From Mycolicibacterium nivoides (GTDB taxonomy: Bacteria > Actinomycetota > Actinomycetes > Mycobacteriales > Mycobacteriaceae): a stretch of DNA of 64,000 bases. Each line of letters opens with the position of its first letter. Within the stretch, counting starts at the first letter, position 1. Shown piece by piece: positions 38,656-47,056 of the stretch. The notes beneath the pieces are model-generated. The model made no database searches. It saw only the letters and a list, made by a program, of their open reading frames with translations, and was not told the DNA's origin. Made by a program: the position numbers and the translations under genes. The DNA is taken from assembly GCF_003855255.1 (NCBI RefSeq), contig NZ_CP034072.1:4337920-4401919 (forward strand), read 5' to 3'.

Positions 38656-39156
38656 GTGAAGCGTGAGTTCCTGGTAGCCGTCGGCGGCGCCGCGATCGTC
38701 GTCGCCGGCCTGTCTGGCTGTTCGTCGAGCGACAAGAAAGACACCTCCAGCGAGACGAAGGCCACGGCAACGGCGTCGGCAAAATCTTCGGCCGAGGCCG
38801 GAGGTGCCCAGGCGACAACCGGCTCGGGCACCGCCCGCGTCAGCATCGACGGCAAGGATCACAAGGTCGAGGGCACGGTCGTGTGCGCCACGGTCGCGGG
38901 CAATGTCAGCCTGACCGTCGGCCAGGGGATGAGCGCTGTCACCGCGACGCTGAGCGAGGGCGACACGCCGTCGGTGAGCGCGGTGGCACTGGGCAATGTC
39001 GACGGCATCACCCTCGCCTACTCGCCTGGCATGCCCGGCGGCAGCGCGGAAGCCACCAAGGATGGCAACAAGTACACGATCAAGGGCGACGCCACCGGTA
39101 TGGACGGAATGAACCAAGTGACCAAGCCTTTCGAGCTCGAAGTGGCCTGTCCATAA
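38656..39156 (+). CDS. lpqH: LpqH (19-kDa lipoprotein antigen)
   Basis: Lipoprotein of 166 aa. The GTG at 38656 gives the classic VKREFLVAVGG start, with gaggagag 6-13 bases upstream; an earlier GTG at 38641 is rejected. The lipobox LSGC places the modified cysteine at 22. A Ser/Thr/Lys linker (23-55) may carry sugars, and the C-terminal domain has two cysteines (VVCATV and VACP) that likely form a disulfide. LpqH is a major surface lipoprotein of mycobacteria. The terminator at 39189-39220 follows. Confidence 0.88.
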   Translation: MKREFLVAVGGAAIVVAGLSGCSSSDKKDTSSETKATATASAKSSAEAGGAQATTGSGTARVSIDGKDHKVEGTVVCATVAGNVSLTVGQGMSAVTATLSEGDTPSVSAVALGNVDGITLAYSPGMPGGSAEATKDGNKYTIKGDATGMDGMNQVTKPFELEVACP

Positions 39157-39188
39157 CAAAACACTCACATCTAGCAAACATCTGACAT

Positions 39189-39220
39189 AGTGTGGGCCCG
39201 GACTGACCCGGGCCCACACT
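39189..39220 (+). terminator. Terminator after lpqH
   Basis: A perfect 13-bp stem (39189-39201 with 39208-39220, agtgtgggcccgg and complement) encloses a 6-base loop. It follows the lpqH stop by 32 bp and precedes the PE-PPE-domain gene. No T-run. Confidence 0.8.
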
Positions 39221-39261
39221 CCGTTCTCAGTCGCTTCACCCGCACGACTCGGAGGTGCACC

Positions 39262-40602
39262 GTGGCCAATCACCGAAAGCACGCGCGTTCGTCCGCTGCC
39301 GCGGTGGCCGGAGCCACGGCAGGCATGGCCGTGGTACTCACCTTCGGGCATGTCGCCGACGCGCTGGCCGCCACCCTGCCGGGCAGCGTCGCGGTGGTCG
39401 GTGTGGGCGGGAAAGACGACACCTTGGGTGCGCGGATCCCGAACAAATTCGGCGGCGATTACGTGCCGTACAACGGCGGGTTCGCCGGGCCGGCAGACGG
39501 TCGGTACTACCCGGTCCACTATTCGGCCACGCTGCCGATCGACACGAGCGTGGCCGACGGTCGCGAACCGCTGATCGACCAGGTGGATACCGCCCGTACC
39601 GGGGTCGGTCCCGACGGGACGATCTACATCGTCAGTTACTCCGAGGGAACCATCGTCGCCGAGAAGTACAAGCGCGAACTCGACGCCAACGGCAGCCCCG
39701 GCACCGGCACGTTGAAGTTCGTCTACATCGCGTCGCCGACGGTTCCCAACGGCGGCATCTACGCCCGCTTCCCGGATCTGGGACCGCTCGGCCTCCTCGG
39801 GTTCACCAGCACCGGCGCGGCCGAACAGTCGCCGTACGACGAAACCTTCATCACCATCGAGTACGACCCCGTCGGTGACTTCCCGGCTTATGCCAACCCG
39901 TTGTCACTGGCCAATGCCGCCGCCGGGTTCGTCTACCTGCACGGCGATCCGACCCCGGATGCCGCGGACCTCAACGATCCGGACGCGATCATCGTGACAC
40001 CGGTCAGCACGCCGGGTGGCGGCACGGACACCTACATCCTGGTCAAGACCGAACACCTGCCGCTGCTGCAGCCGTTCCGCAACTTCTCCACCGCTCTCAA
40101 CGCCACGGCGTTCACCGAACCGGTGCTCGGCGCGATCGAGCCGACCCTGAAGCTCGCCGTCGACATGGGCTACACCGACCGGGACTACTCCGATCCCGCC
40201 ACGCCGACCCGCTTCTCGTTGATCACCCCGCCGAAACGCATCATCGAAACCGTGAACGCGCTTCCCGGCGCCATCCAGGAAGGTGCCGACAACTTCAAGG
40301 ACGGATTGCCTTCCACCGCAGCACCTTCGACGACCTCGGGGCCCACCGACCGCGCCGCGGTGAAGAAGGACATCCCCAAGGCCGCCCCCAAGGTGGTCGA
40401 ACCGCAAGGCGAGACGAACGACGAGGCCGACGTTCCCGACAAGCCGGTCAAGCGCACCCCGGCACAACGTCGCGACGACGTACGCAGCGCTGTGTCGGAC
40501 GTGGCGAAGAACGTCAAGGACGCGTTCAAGCCGAAGCCCAAGCGCGAGGCCAAGCCCAAACACGAGTCAGAGCAAGGTTCGGACGCCGACAAGGCCGCCT
40601 GA
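39262..40602 (+). CDS. PE-PPE-domain secreted hydrolase
   Basis: Exported protein of 446 aa with a GTG start at 39262 and ggaggt 8 bases upstream. Residues 1-36 are a signal peptide ending LAA. The PE-PPE domain (about 37-320) is a serine alpha/beta hydrolase related to cutinases; here its nucleophile elbow reads SYSEG, with Ser in place of the usual first Gly. There is no PE or PPE N-terminal domain. The tail (340-446) is Lys/Pro/Glu-rich (KPKPKREAKPKHE) and may bind the cell wall. Likely an esterase of envelope lipids. Confidence 0.85.
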   Translation: MANHRKHARSSAAAVAGATAGMAVVLTFGHVADALAATLPGSVAVVGVGGKDDTLGARIPNKFGGDYVPYNGGFAGPADGRYYPVHYSATLPIDTSVADGREPLIDQVDTARTGVGPDGTIYIVSYSEGTIVAEKYKRELDANGSPGTGTLKFVYIASPTVPNGGIYARFPDLGPLGLLGFTSTGAAEQSPYDETFITIEYDPVGDFPAYANPLSLANAAAGFVYLHGDPTPDAADLNDPDAIIVTPVSTPGGGTDTYILVKTEHLPLLQPFRNFSTALNATAFTEPVLGAIEPTLKLAVDMGYTDRDYSDPATPTRFSLITPPKRIIETVNALPGAIQEGADNFKDGLPSTAAPSTTSGPTDRAAVKKDIPKAAPKVVEPQGETNDEADVPDKPVKRTPAQRRDDVRSAVSDVAKNVKDAFKPKPKREAKPKHESEQGSDADKAA

Positions 40603-40625
40603 CTCGCTGATGTCATGCTGGGAGC

Positions 40626-42392
40626 ATGACTCAATGGCGCGCCTTGCTCTTGCTGCTGTGCCTGTTTCTCCCGATCGTGGGATGTTCCTCGGCTCCCGAC
40701 CCGGCTGACCGCTTCGCCGCCTTCGCCGATGCCCTGCAGCGCAAAGACGCCAGCGGAGCAGCCGCACAGACCACCGACCCTGCCGCCGCCGAGCCTGCGA
40801 TCAAGTCGATGTTCGACGGCATGGGCGATGCCGCCTCGGTCAAGGTCGGCGCCGAACCAGAGGACGGCGACGAGTCCGGCGCGACACTGAAGTATCAGTG
40901 GTCCTGGGGTGAGGGCCACGACTTCGCCTACGACGCCACCGGCACCGCGACCAAGACCGGCGACGACTGGCGCATCTCCTGGGCGCCGACGCTGTTGCAC
41001 CCGGATCTGCGGGACGGCTTGAGGTTTCAGTACAGCACCGACAGCGATCTGCAGACCCCGGTGCTGGACCGGACCGGTCAGCCGTTGATGACGTGGCAGA
41101 CCGTGGGCGTGATCTCCCTGGACCGCGCGCACCTGGATTCGGCCGCCCCGCTGGCCGCGCTGCTGGCCCCTTTCGACGCCACCACCACCGCCGAATCCAT
41201 CGGCGCACAGTTCGCGTCGAACTCCGATGACCGGGTGACGGTGATGAAACTGCGCGAGGACGACCTCGCATCGGTGCGCGACCAATTGACCCAGGTTCCA
41301 GGCGTGACGGTGGCCGAGCAGGGTGAGCTGCTGACGACCGACCGCCAGTTGTCCTCACCCGCCATCAGCGGTTTGGCCCAGCTGTGGCACGACCGGATCA
41401 CCAAAGCCGCCGGGTGGTCGGTCTATCTGGTCGACGGGAAGGGCGCAGCCGCTCAGCGGCTGACCGCGCAACCACCCGCGCCGACAGACCCGATGCGCAC
41501 CACGCTGGACCTGCGGCTGCAACTGCTGGCGCAACAGGCGGTCGCCCAAGAGGCCCGGCCCGCCGTCGTGGTCGCGATCTCCGGGTCGACGGGCGGCATC
41601 CTGGCCGCCGCGCAGAACACCGCCGCAGATCCCCAAGGCGCCATTGCCTTTTCGGGCCTCTATCCGCCGGGATCGACGTTCAAGACCATCACCACCGCAG
41701 CCGCGCTGGAGGCCGACCTGGCGACCCCGGACACTCCGGTGGCCTGCCCCGGACGGTTGACGATCGAGAACCGCACCATTCCCAACGACGACGACTTCGA
41801 TCTGGGGACAGTTCCGTTGGCGTCGGCGTTCTCCCATTCGTGCAACACCAGCATGGCGGCGCTGTCGGACAAACTGCCCGCCGATGCGCTGACCAAGACC
41901 GCCCGTGCGTTCGGCATCGGAGTCGACTTCACCATTCCAGGGCTCACCACGGTGACCGGCCGGGTTCCCAACGCGGACACCGCGGCCCAGCGGGTGGAGA
42001 ACGGAATCGGCCAGGGCACCGTGACGGTCAGCCCGTTCGGTCTCGCGGTCGCCGAGGCCAGCCTGGCGCACGGGTCGACGATCCTGCCCACCCTGGTCGA
42101 CGGCGACAAGGTGACCGCCGACAGCCCCTCGCAGACACTGCCGGCCGGCGTCACCGGGGCGCTGCGGGACATGATGCGCAAGACCGTGACCGAGGGCACC
42201 GCAAGCCAATTGAGCGATATCCCCGATCTCGGCGGCAAGACCGGAACCGCCGAGTTCGGCGACAACACGCACTCGCACGGATGGTTCGCCGGGATCGCCG
42301 GTGACATCGCTTTCGCCACCCTGGTGGTGGGCGGTGACTCGTCGACGCCCGCGGTGAAGATCTCCGGAGACTTCCTGCGGACTACCGGCTAG
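40626..42392 (+). CDS. Penicillin-binding lipoprotein (transpeptidase)
   Basis: Class B-type transpeptidase of 588 aa resembling M. tuberculosis Rv2864c (Pbp-lipo). Lipobox LPIVGC near residue 20 anchors it to the membrane. An NTF2-like MecA_N domain (about 25-140) and dimerisation region come first. The catalytic domain has STFK (serine nucleophile), SCN and KTGTAEFGD motifs, all intact. It cross-links peptidoglycan and would bind beta-lactams. It follows the PE-PPE gene by 23 bp and precedes a small secreted-protein gene. Confidence 0.9.
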   Translation: MTQWRALLLLLCLFLPIVGCSSAPDPADRFAAFADALQRKDASGAAAQTTDPAAAEPAIKSMFDGMGDAASVKVGAEPEDGDESGATLKYQWSWGEGHDFAYDATGTATKTGDDWRISWAPTLLHPDLRDGLRFQYSTDSDLQTPVLDRTGQPLMTWQTVGVISLDRAHLDSAAPLAALLAPFDATTTAESIGAQFASNSDDRVTVMKLREDDLASVRDQLTQVPGVTVAEQGELLTTDRQLSSPAISGLAQLWHDRITKAAGWSVYLVDGKGAAAQRLTAQPPAPTDPMRTTLDLRLQLLAQQAVAQEARPAVVVAISGSTGGILAAAQNTAADPQGAIAFSGLYPPGSTFKTITTAAALEADLATPDTPVACPGRLTIENRTIPNDDDFDLGTVPLASAFSHSCNTSMAALSDKLPADALTKTARAFGIGVDFTIPGLTTVTGRVPNADTAAQRVENGIGQGTVTVSPFGLAVAEASLAHGSTILPTLVDGDKVTADSPSQTLPAGVTGALRDMMRKTVTEGTASQLSDIPDLGGKTGTAEFGDNTHSHGWFAGIAGDIAFATLVVGGDSSTPAVKISGDFLRTTG

Positions 42393-42457
42393 CCCTACCT
42401 GCGAGATGGGTGTCAGCAGCGACGACACCGAGGTGCCCGGAGCGCCAGGATTGGTGC

Positions 42458-42694
42458 ATGAAGAAGCCGATGAAGTTCGTCGCCACCGCACTGGCCGCCG
42501 CCGCGATCGGCGGGGCGGTCGCCATGGCGCCGATCGCCGCAGCCGCACCCACACCTCCACCCACGCCGATGAGCGGCACCGATCCCCTGGTCCCCTACGG
42601 CACCAATCCCTACCTGCCCTACCCCCAGGGCTACGTCGATTCCAACCATGACGAGGTCTACACCACGAATGGCAGTGTGGAACTTCCGTTCTGA
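42458..42694 (+). CDS. Small secreted proline-rich protein
   Basis: Exported protein of 78 aa. MKKPMKFVATALAAAA is a clear signal sequence cleaved near AAAAP; the mature part is short and Pro/Tyr/Asn-rich (PTPPPTPM, NPYLPYPQG). No family recognised. It lies 65 bp after the penicillin-binding lipoprotein gene and converges with the dehydratase-reactivase gene, 10 bp apart. Confidence 0.7.
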   Translation: MKKPMKFVATALAAAAIGGAVAMAPIAAAAPTPPPTPMSGTDPLVPYGTNPYLPYPQGYVDSNHDEVYTTNGSVELPF

Positions 42695-42704
42695 GGCCGT
42701 TGTG

Positions 42705-44423
42705 TCAGCTCCGCGAAGCGGTGGCGCACAGGTGCACCAGCCCGGACGCCACCGCGAACCGCGGGCCGTGCACACCGTCGATGTTGGCCCGCCCCACCAC
42801 GACTCCGACGCCGCGAAGAGATTCGCCGACGGTGCGCAGCAGTTCGTCGTCGAGCGCTCCGCCGCCGGCCAGCACCAGGGCGGTCGGGGGTTTCTCGAAC
42901 GCGGCCAGGCAGCGGGCGATGTTCGCCGCGACGGTCTCCTGCTTGATCGCAAGCCGTAGGCTGCGCCATTCCTCCGCAGCCAGTTTGGTGGAGAACGGCA
43001 CCAACCCGACAGTGCCGCGGGTGCACAGTCTGCCGATCGCGTCGGCCGGGGCGGGCGCGTCGAGGAACAACCGCCGCCCGTCCTCCTCGTGGGCGACGTG
43101 CGGGCCTTCGACCCGGATCGCCGGAGTGCGCTTCACCCGCTCGGCCAGTGCCCGCGGGATGTTCAACATGCGCGCCACCGCGACGGTGATGGTCTCCCCC
43201 GCGCCCGCCGCCGTGACCGTACGATCCTGACCGATCAGATCTATGGTGCCGCCGCCGATATCGCATACCACCGAATCCGGCGGCAGCCCCGGCGTGGTCC
43301 GTGCACCCCGTGCTGCGGCCTCCGGCTCCCCTGCGATCGTGCGAGCCGGGCGCCCGGTCAGCTCGGAAAGTGTCGTCGCGGCATCCTCGACATGATCGGC
43401 CGCCAGCAAGGCCACCACCGTGCCACGCGCATCGGCCACGCCACGGCGCAACCACGTTCCGCTGTCCAGTGCGGCCAGGTCGGTGAAAAAGGCGTCGTCG
43501 ACGGCGATCTCACGATCGGCGGTCGGGATGGAACGCAACCGGATCCGCACCACGCTGCCCGGTGGTTCGCGACGCAGGATGGCGTGGGCCTGAGCGGGTG
43601 AGTACCTTACGAGCGTTCCGTCGATGCTGAACTCGATGTAATCGTCGTCCACCGCGGGCGGTTCCGGCGCCTCGGTACGCGCCGTCACGGCGATGGCCGG
43701 GGAATCCGCCAGCTCCCTGGTGAATTCGGCGACGTCGTGGATCTGCTCGTGACCGAGCTCCAATGCCGCACACAGCGCGATCGGATCCGCCAGCGCCCGG
43801 TACGCGCGCCCCTCGGCCACCACCTCCACCGCGACGAGCACACCGGAGGGCAACCCGTCGAGGACCACCTCGTCGACCACGGGAATGTCGAGCGGAATCC
43901 GGTTGCGGATCAACACCGCATCGTCCTGGGCGGCCAGTACGCCCTCAATGGTCCAGCCCCGGGACACCGCATCGGTGATCGCAGCCGCGGCGACCTCGAA
44001 ATCGGTGTCGCCGTCGACCGAGACGATCACCGGGCCGGCCTGCGGTTCCGACACCAGGTCCCCCAGCGGCACGTGCCGGCCGACGGCGTACCCGGTACCG
44101 GCCGGGGTGCTGGCATCGGACTTGCGCAAGCTGCGCACCGGTGAGCGCGGCGACGGGGCCGGGGCCAGCGGCGCGGTTTCGGTGTCGACCGGACGGATCG
44201 CCGAGAGCGCCAACTCATCGGCGCTTACCTGAGCGTCGACCTCGATGCGGTGCAGCAGCGCCGCCGCCCCTTCCAGCGAGTCCCGGGATCCCTTGCGGCC
44301 CCGGGTCGGTGCCTGGCCGTGGCTCAGCGGTTGCACCTCGCCGTTGTCCACGCGGGCCAGGACGATCTCGGTGGTGTGGTTACCGACGTCGATCCCGGCG
44401 ACAATACGGCCGCGGGGGGTCAC
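42705..44423 (-). CDS. Diol/glycerol dehydratase reactivase, large subunit
   Basis: Chaperone-like ATPase of 572 aa with a GIDVGNHTTE phosphate-binding loop near residue 11 and CDIGGGTIDLI in the second half, the Hsp70-like layout of DdrA/PduG. It replaces damaged cobalamin in inactivated dehydratase. It is the last of three genes (dehydratase, small subunit, reactivase) that overlap by 4 bp each. A separate small reactivase subunit (DdrB) is not seen in this window. Confidence 0.88.
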   Translation of the reverse strand: MTPRGRIVAGIDVGNHTTEIVLARVDNGEVQPLSHGQAPTRGRKGSRDSLEGAAALLHRIEVDAQVSADELALSAIRPVDTETAPLAPAPSPRSPVRSLRKSDASTPAGTGYAVGRHVPLGDLVSEPQAGPVIVSVDGDTDFEVAAAAITDAVSRGWTIEGVLAAQDDAVLIRNRIPLDIPVVDEVVLDGLPSGVLVAVEVVAEGRAYRALADPIALCAALELGHEQIHDVAEFTRELADSPAIAVTARTEAPEPPAVDDDYIEFSIDGTLVRYSPAQAHAILRREPPGSVVRIRLRSIPTADREIAVDDAFFTDLAALDSGTWLRRGVADARGTVVALLAADHVEDAATTLSELTGRPARTIAGEPEAAARGARTTPGLPPDSVVCDIGGGTIDLIGQDRTVTAAGAGETITVAVARMLNIPRALAERVKRTPAIRVEGPHVAHEEDGRRLFLDAPAPADAIGRLCTRGTVGLVPFSTKLAAEEWRSLRLAIKQETVAANIARCLAAFEKPPTALVLAGGGALDDELLRTVGESLRGVGVVVGRANIDGVHGPRFAVASGLVHLCATASRS

Positions 44424-44752
44424 CGCAACAAGCCCCGCCGGGCGTACACCGTGGCGGCCTGCCGCACCAGTTCCGCACAGCGCGAGGCTCCGCGGGTTTC
44501 CAGGGACGCCTGCAACGCGTCGAGTTCGGCGGCCGTGGAGCGGTGCGGGCGCAGCGCCTCGTACAGGCCCATCACCTCTTCGTCGCCGATTGTGGCCAAT
44601 TCGGCTGCGCGCAGGAAGTTCTCGGCGAGCTGGGGGTTCCCGTTCTCCTCGGCGACCACCGCCTGGTGTGCCAGCGCCGCCGGGTTCATCCGCAGATCCG
44701 ACAGGTCGAGTTTGCCGTCGACCGCGGCCTCGACGGTGAACTTCTCGCTCAT
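44420..44752 (-). CDS. Diol/glycerol dehydratase small subunit
   Basis: Protein of 110 aa matching the gamma (PduE-type) subunit of the adenosylcobalamin-dependent diol/glycerol dehydratases. A mostly helical body ends in a positively charged patch. Its start overlaps the end of the dehydratase large gene by 4 bp, and its stop overlaps the reactivase start by 4 bp. It completes the enzyme with the fused large-medium chain. Confidence 0.85.
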   Translation of the reverse strand: MSEKFTVEAAVDGKLDLSDLRMNPAALAHQAVVAEENGNPQLAENFLRAAELATIGDEEVMGLYEALRPHRSTAAELDALQASLETRGASRCAELVRQAATVYARRGLLR

Positions 44753-47010
44753 GCTCGCGTCACCTCCACTGTGACGGGTGCCTGGCCCGGCTCGCTGGCC
44801 TCACGTTCCAATGCGACCAGGGCCACCGCGCGGGCGTGGTAGCGCGCCGAGATCGATTCGTCGGTGCCCCCGGTCAGGATCGGCACCGGAGCCATGCCCT
44901 TGGCGTGGCGGGCCGCGTTGCGGCCCAGTTCCCGATAGTTACGCGCCGTCAACAGCGGGGCCACGCTGAACAGCTCCAGGTTGGCCAGCGGCGCCAGATC
45001 GCGACGGTGGATGAGCGCAGTGCCCTTGCCCTGCAGTCCGATTCCGATCCCCGACCCGGACAGTTTGGCCGCGGTCAGTCCGATCAGGCCCACATCGATG
45101 GTCGAGCGCACTCGGACGAACCGCGGCACGCAACCCTCCTCCTCCAGCCCGGCGGACAGTTGGCGGATCACCTCACCGATCGGCAGGCCGCACAGGCTCA
45201 GCCACACACTGCGACCCAGTGCCGGGGACAGCCCGATGACCACCTCGCGCGGATCGCTGCCCTGCCGGGCCGGTTCGAGATCGGTGACGCTGATGTGGCC
45301 GGCATGCTCGGCCTGGTCGGCGGTGAGCTCGGTGCCGTTGCGCTGCTGGCGGATGTTGTCGATCTCGGCGCGGCGCTCGTCGGTCAGCGTGTAACCCGTT
45401 CCGGGACCGGTGTAATCGTTCGGGTCGGTGATCTTGGACAGCACCCGGAACTGCTCGTCGAAGATCGCCGAGGTCTGCAACTGGTCGCCGCGCAGGCGTT
45501 CGGCCGTGAGCCGCATGATGGCCTCGGCCTCGTCGTCGTAACCGGTGCGCTTCAGCGAGGCGATCACGTCGAACACCGTGAGCTGCTTGGCCTCGATGGC
45601 GTTGGCCGCCTCCGCGACGGCCTTCGGATCGCCGGGCGGCAGATCGCGTGACCCGTTGGCGACCACCACCTCCTCGATGTGACTGTCGTCGAAGTCCGCC
45701 AGGCCCAGGTCGCGGTACACCGCCTGCACGGCCGTCGCCGCCCTTCGACGGACTGCGGCCAGGTGCTCGGCCGACACCGTCCGCAGGCCGCCGTCGGCAC
45801 CCCAATCCCGTTGCAGGACCAGGAAATCGTCCATGTCGTCGGAGTTGAAGTTGGACAGCGCGAAGGCGTTGTCGTAGCGCGGGATCGAGCCGAACCCGGA
45901 GAAGATGAAGTCCGCGCCGGCCAACAACACCGGCAGGGTGTGCGCGCTGCGGCGGATGTCGGATTCGGAGATCAGGTTGTCATTGCCCGCGCACGACTCC
46001 AGGTCCCGCATCATCACCATCAGGTTCTCGGCGAGCAGCTCCTTCATGCCCTCGGGCACCGAGGCCACCACACCGACCCCGTCGATGCCGCCGTTCTGCA
46101 CACCCTGCGAACCCAGCGCCCGGGCCAGCGACACGCAGCGCGATTCCAGGTACAGGATCGAGCACTTCTCGGCCGCGCCCATCAGCACCTCGGCGCCGCC
46201 GCCGCTGGTGACCCGCATCTTGAGCCCGCGCGACGCGTAGGCGCTCGTCAGGATCGCCTTCGAGAACGGGGTGTCGTCGCCGTCGACGAACACCTGCTCG
46301 GTGCCGTAGATGGAGATGGTCTCGGCATAGCTGGTCAGTCCGCGCATCCCGAGCCGCAACTCCAGCGCCTCCTCGATGGCGCACTGCGCCATCGCTCCCG
46401 GTGTCCCCACCTGCGAACCGATCAGCAGCGCAACGGCATTCGAGGACGCATCGCCGAGCACCGGCACCGTCGTCTCGACCTCGCGGAACCCGTAGGCCAC
46501 CGCGCTGGCCGCATCGGCGGCGATCAGCATGGGATCGTCGAGCTGGTTGGTGACGTGGGCCTGGTTGCTCGGGGTACGCCGGACCCGCATCTTGGCCATC
46601 GCCATCTGCATCTCGACCGGCGTCAGTACCGCGATGACCCTCGCGAGTTTGGCCGGTGTCGTGCCGCCGATCAGCCGGACCACCTCGGCGCGCGGCACGT
46701 TGAGGTCGACGGTCTTGCGGGCCAGTTCGGCGTCGGACATCGCCATGGCCTCGGGCGCGACGCCGAGGTCGAGACCGTAGCGGGCGATGAACTCGTCGAT
46801 CACGTCGAAGTCCGCGGCAGCCTTGCCGTCCATCTCGATGACCTGGCCGTCACGCAGCACCAGCGACGGTTCCGGATCATGCGGGCTGCGCATCGCGACC
46901 AGGCCCAGATCCGGATTGGTCACGCTGAACCCGTCGAGATTCACCGGTTTCGCATCGAGGACCCGCATCCTGCCGAGGTAGGCACCGCCGTCATCTGCCA
47001 CGCCGACCAT
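44749..47010 (-). CDS. Diol/glycerol dehydratase, fused large and medium subunits
   Basis: Protein of 753 aa. Residues about 1-560 match the large (alpha, PduC-type) subunit; conserved segments include RRTPSNQAHVTN, ETISIYGTE and YASRGLKMR. From about 570 to 753 it is a medium (beta) subunit (SGIGIGLQGKG, with LFSVAPLLT later), normally a separate protein. The enzyme converts a 1,2-diol or glycerol to an aldehyde with adenosylcobalamin. A start at 46968 (MRVLDAKPVN) aligns better with known subunits than 47010. No microcompartment shell gene is nearby. Confidence 0.88.
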   Translation of the reverse strand: MVGVADDGGAYLGRMRVLDAKPVNLDGFSVTNPDLGLVAMRSPHDPEPSLVLRDGQVIEMDGKAAADFDVIDEFIARYGLDLGVAPEAMAMSDAELARKTVDLNVPRAEVVRLIGGTTPAKLARVIAVLTPVEMQMAMAKMRVRRTPSNQAHVTNQLDDPMLIAADAASAVAYGFREVETTVPVLGDASSNAVALLIGSQVGTPGAMAQCAIEEALELRLGMRGLTSYAETISIYGTEQVFVDGDDTPFSKAILTSAYASRGLKMRVTSGGGAEVLMGAAEKCSILYLESRCVSLARALGSQGVQNGGIDGVGVVASVPEGMKELLAENLMVMMRDLESCAGNDNLISESDIRRSAHTLPVLLAGADFIFSGFGSIPRYDNAFALSNFNSDDMDDFLVLQRDWGADGGLRTVSAEHLAAVRRRAATAVQAVYRDLGLADFDDSHIEEVVVANGSRDLPPGDPKAVAEAANAIEAKQLTVFDVIASLKRTGYDDEAEAIMRLTAERLRGDQLQTSAIFDEQFRVLSKITDPNDYTGPGTGYTLTDERRAEIDNIRQQRNGTELTADQAEHAGHISVTDLEPARQGSDPREVVIGLSPALGRSVWLSLCGLPIGEVIRQLSAGLEEEGCVPRFVRVRSTIDVGLIGLTAAKLSGSGIGIGLQGKGTALIHRRDLAPLANLELFSVAPLLTARNYRELGRNAARHAKGMAPVPILTGGTDESISARYHARAVALVALEREASEPGQAPVTVEVTRA

Positions 47011-47056
47011 TTTGCGTGACGAACCCTATTTGGTCTACCCATTACGCCTTTTGGTG

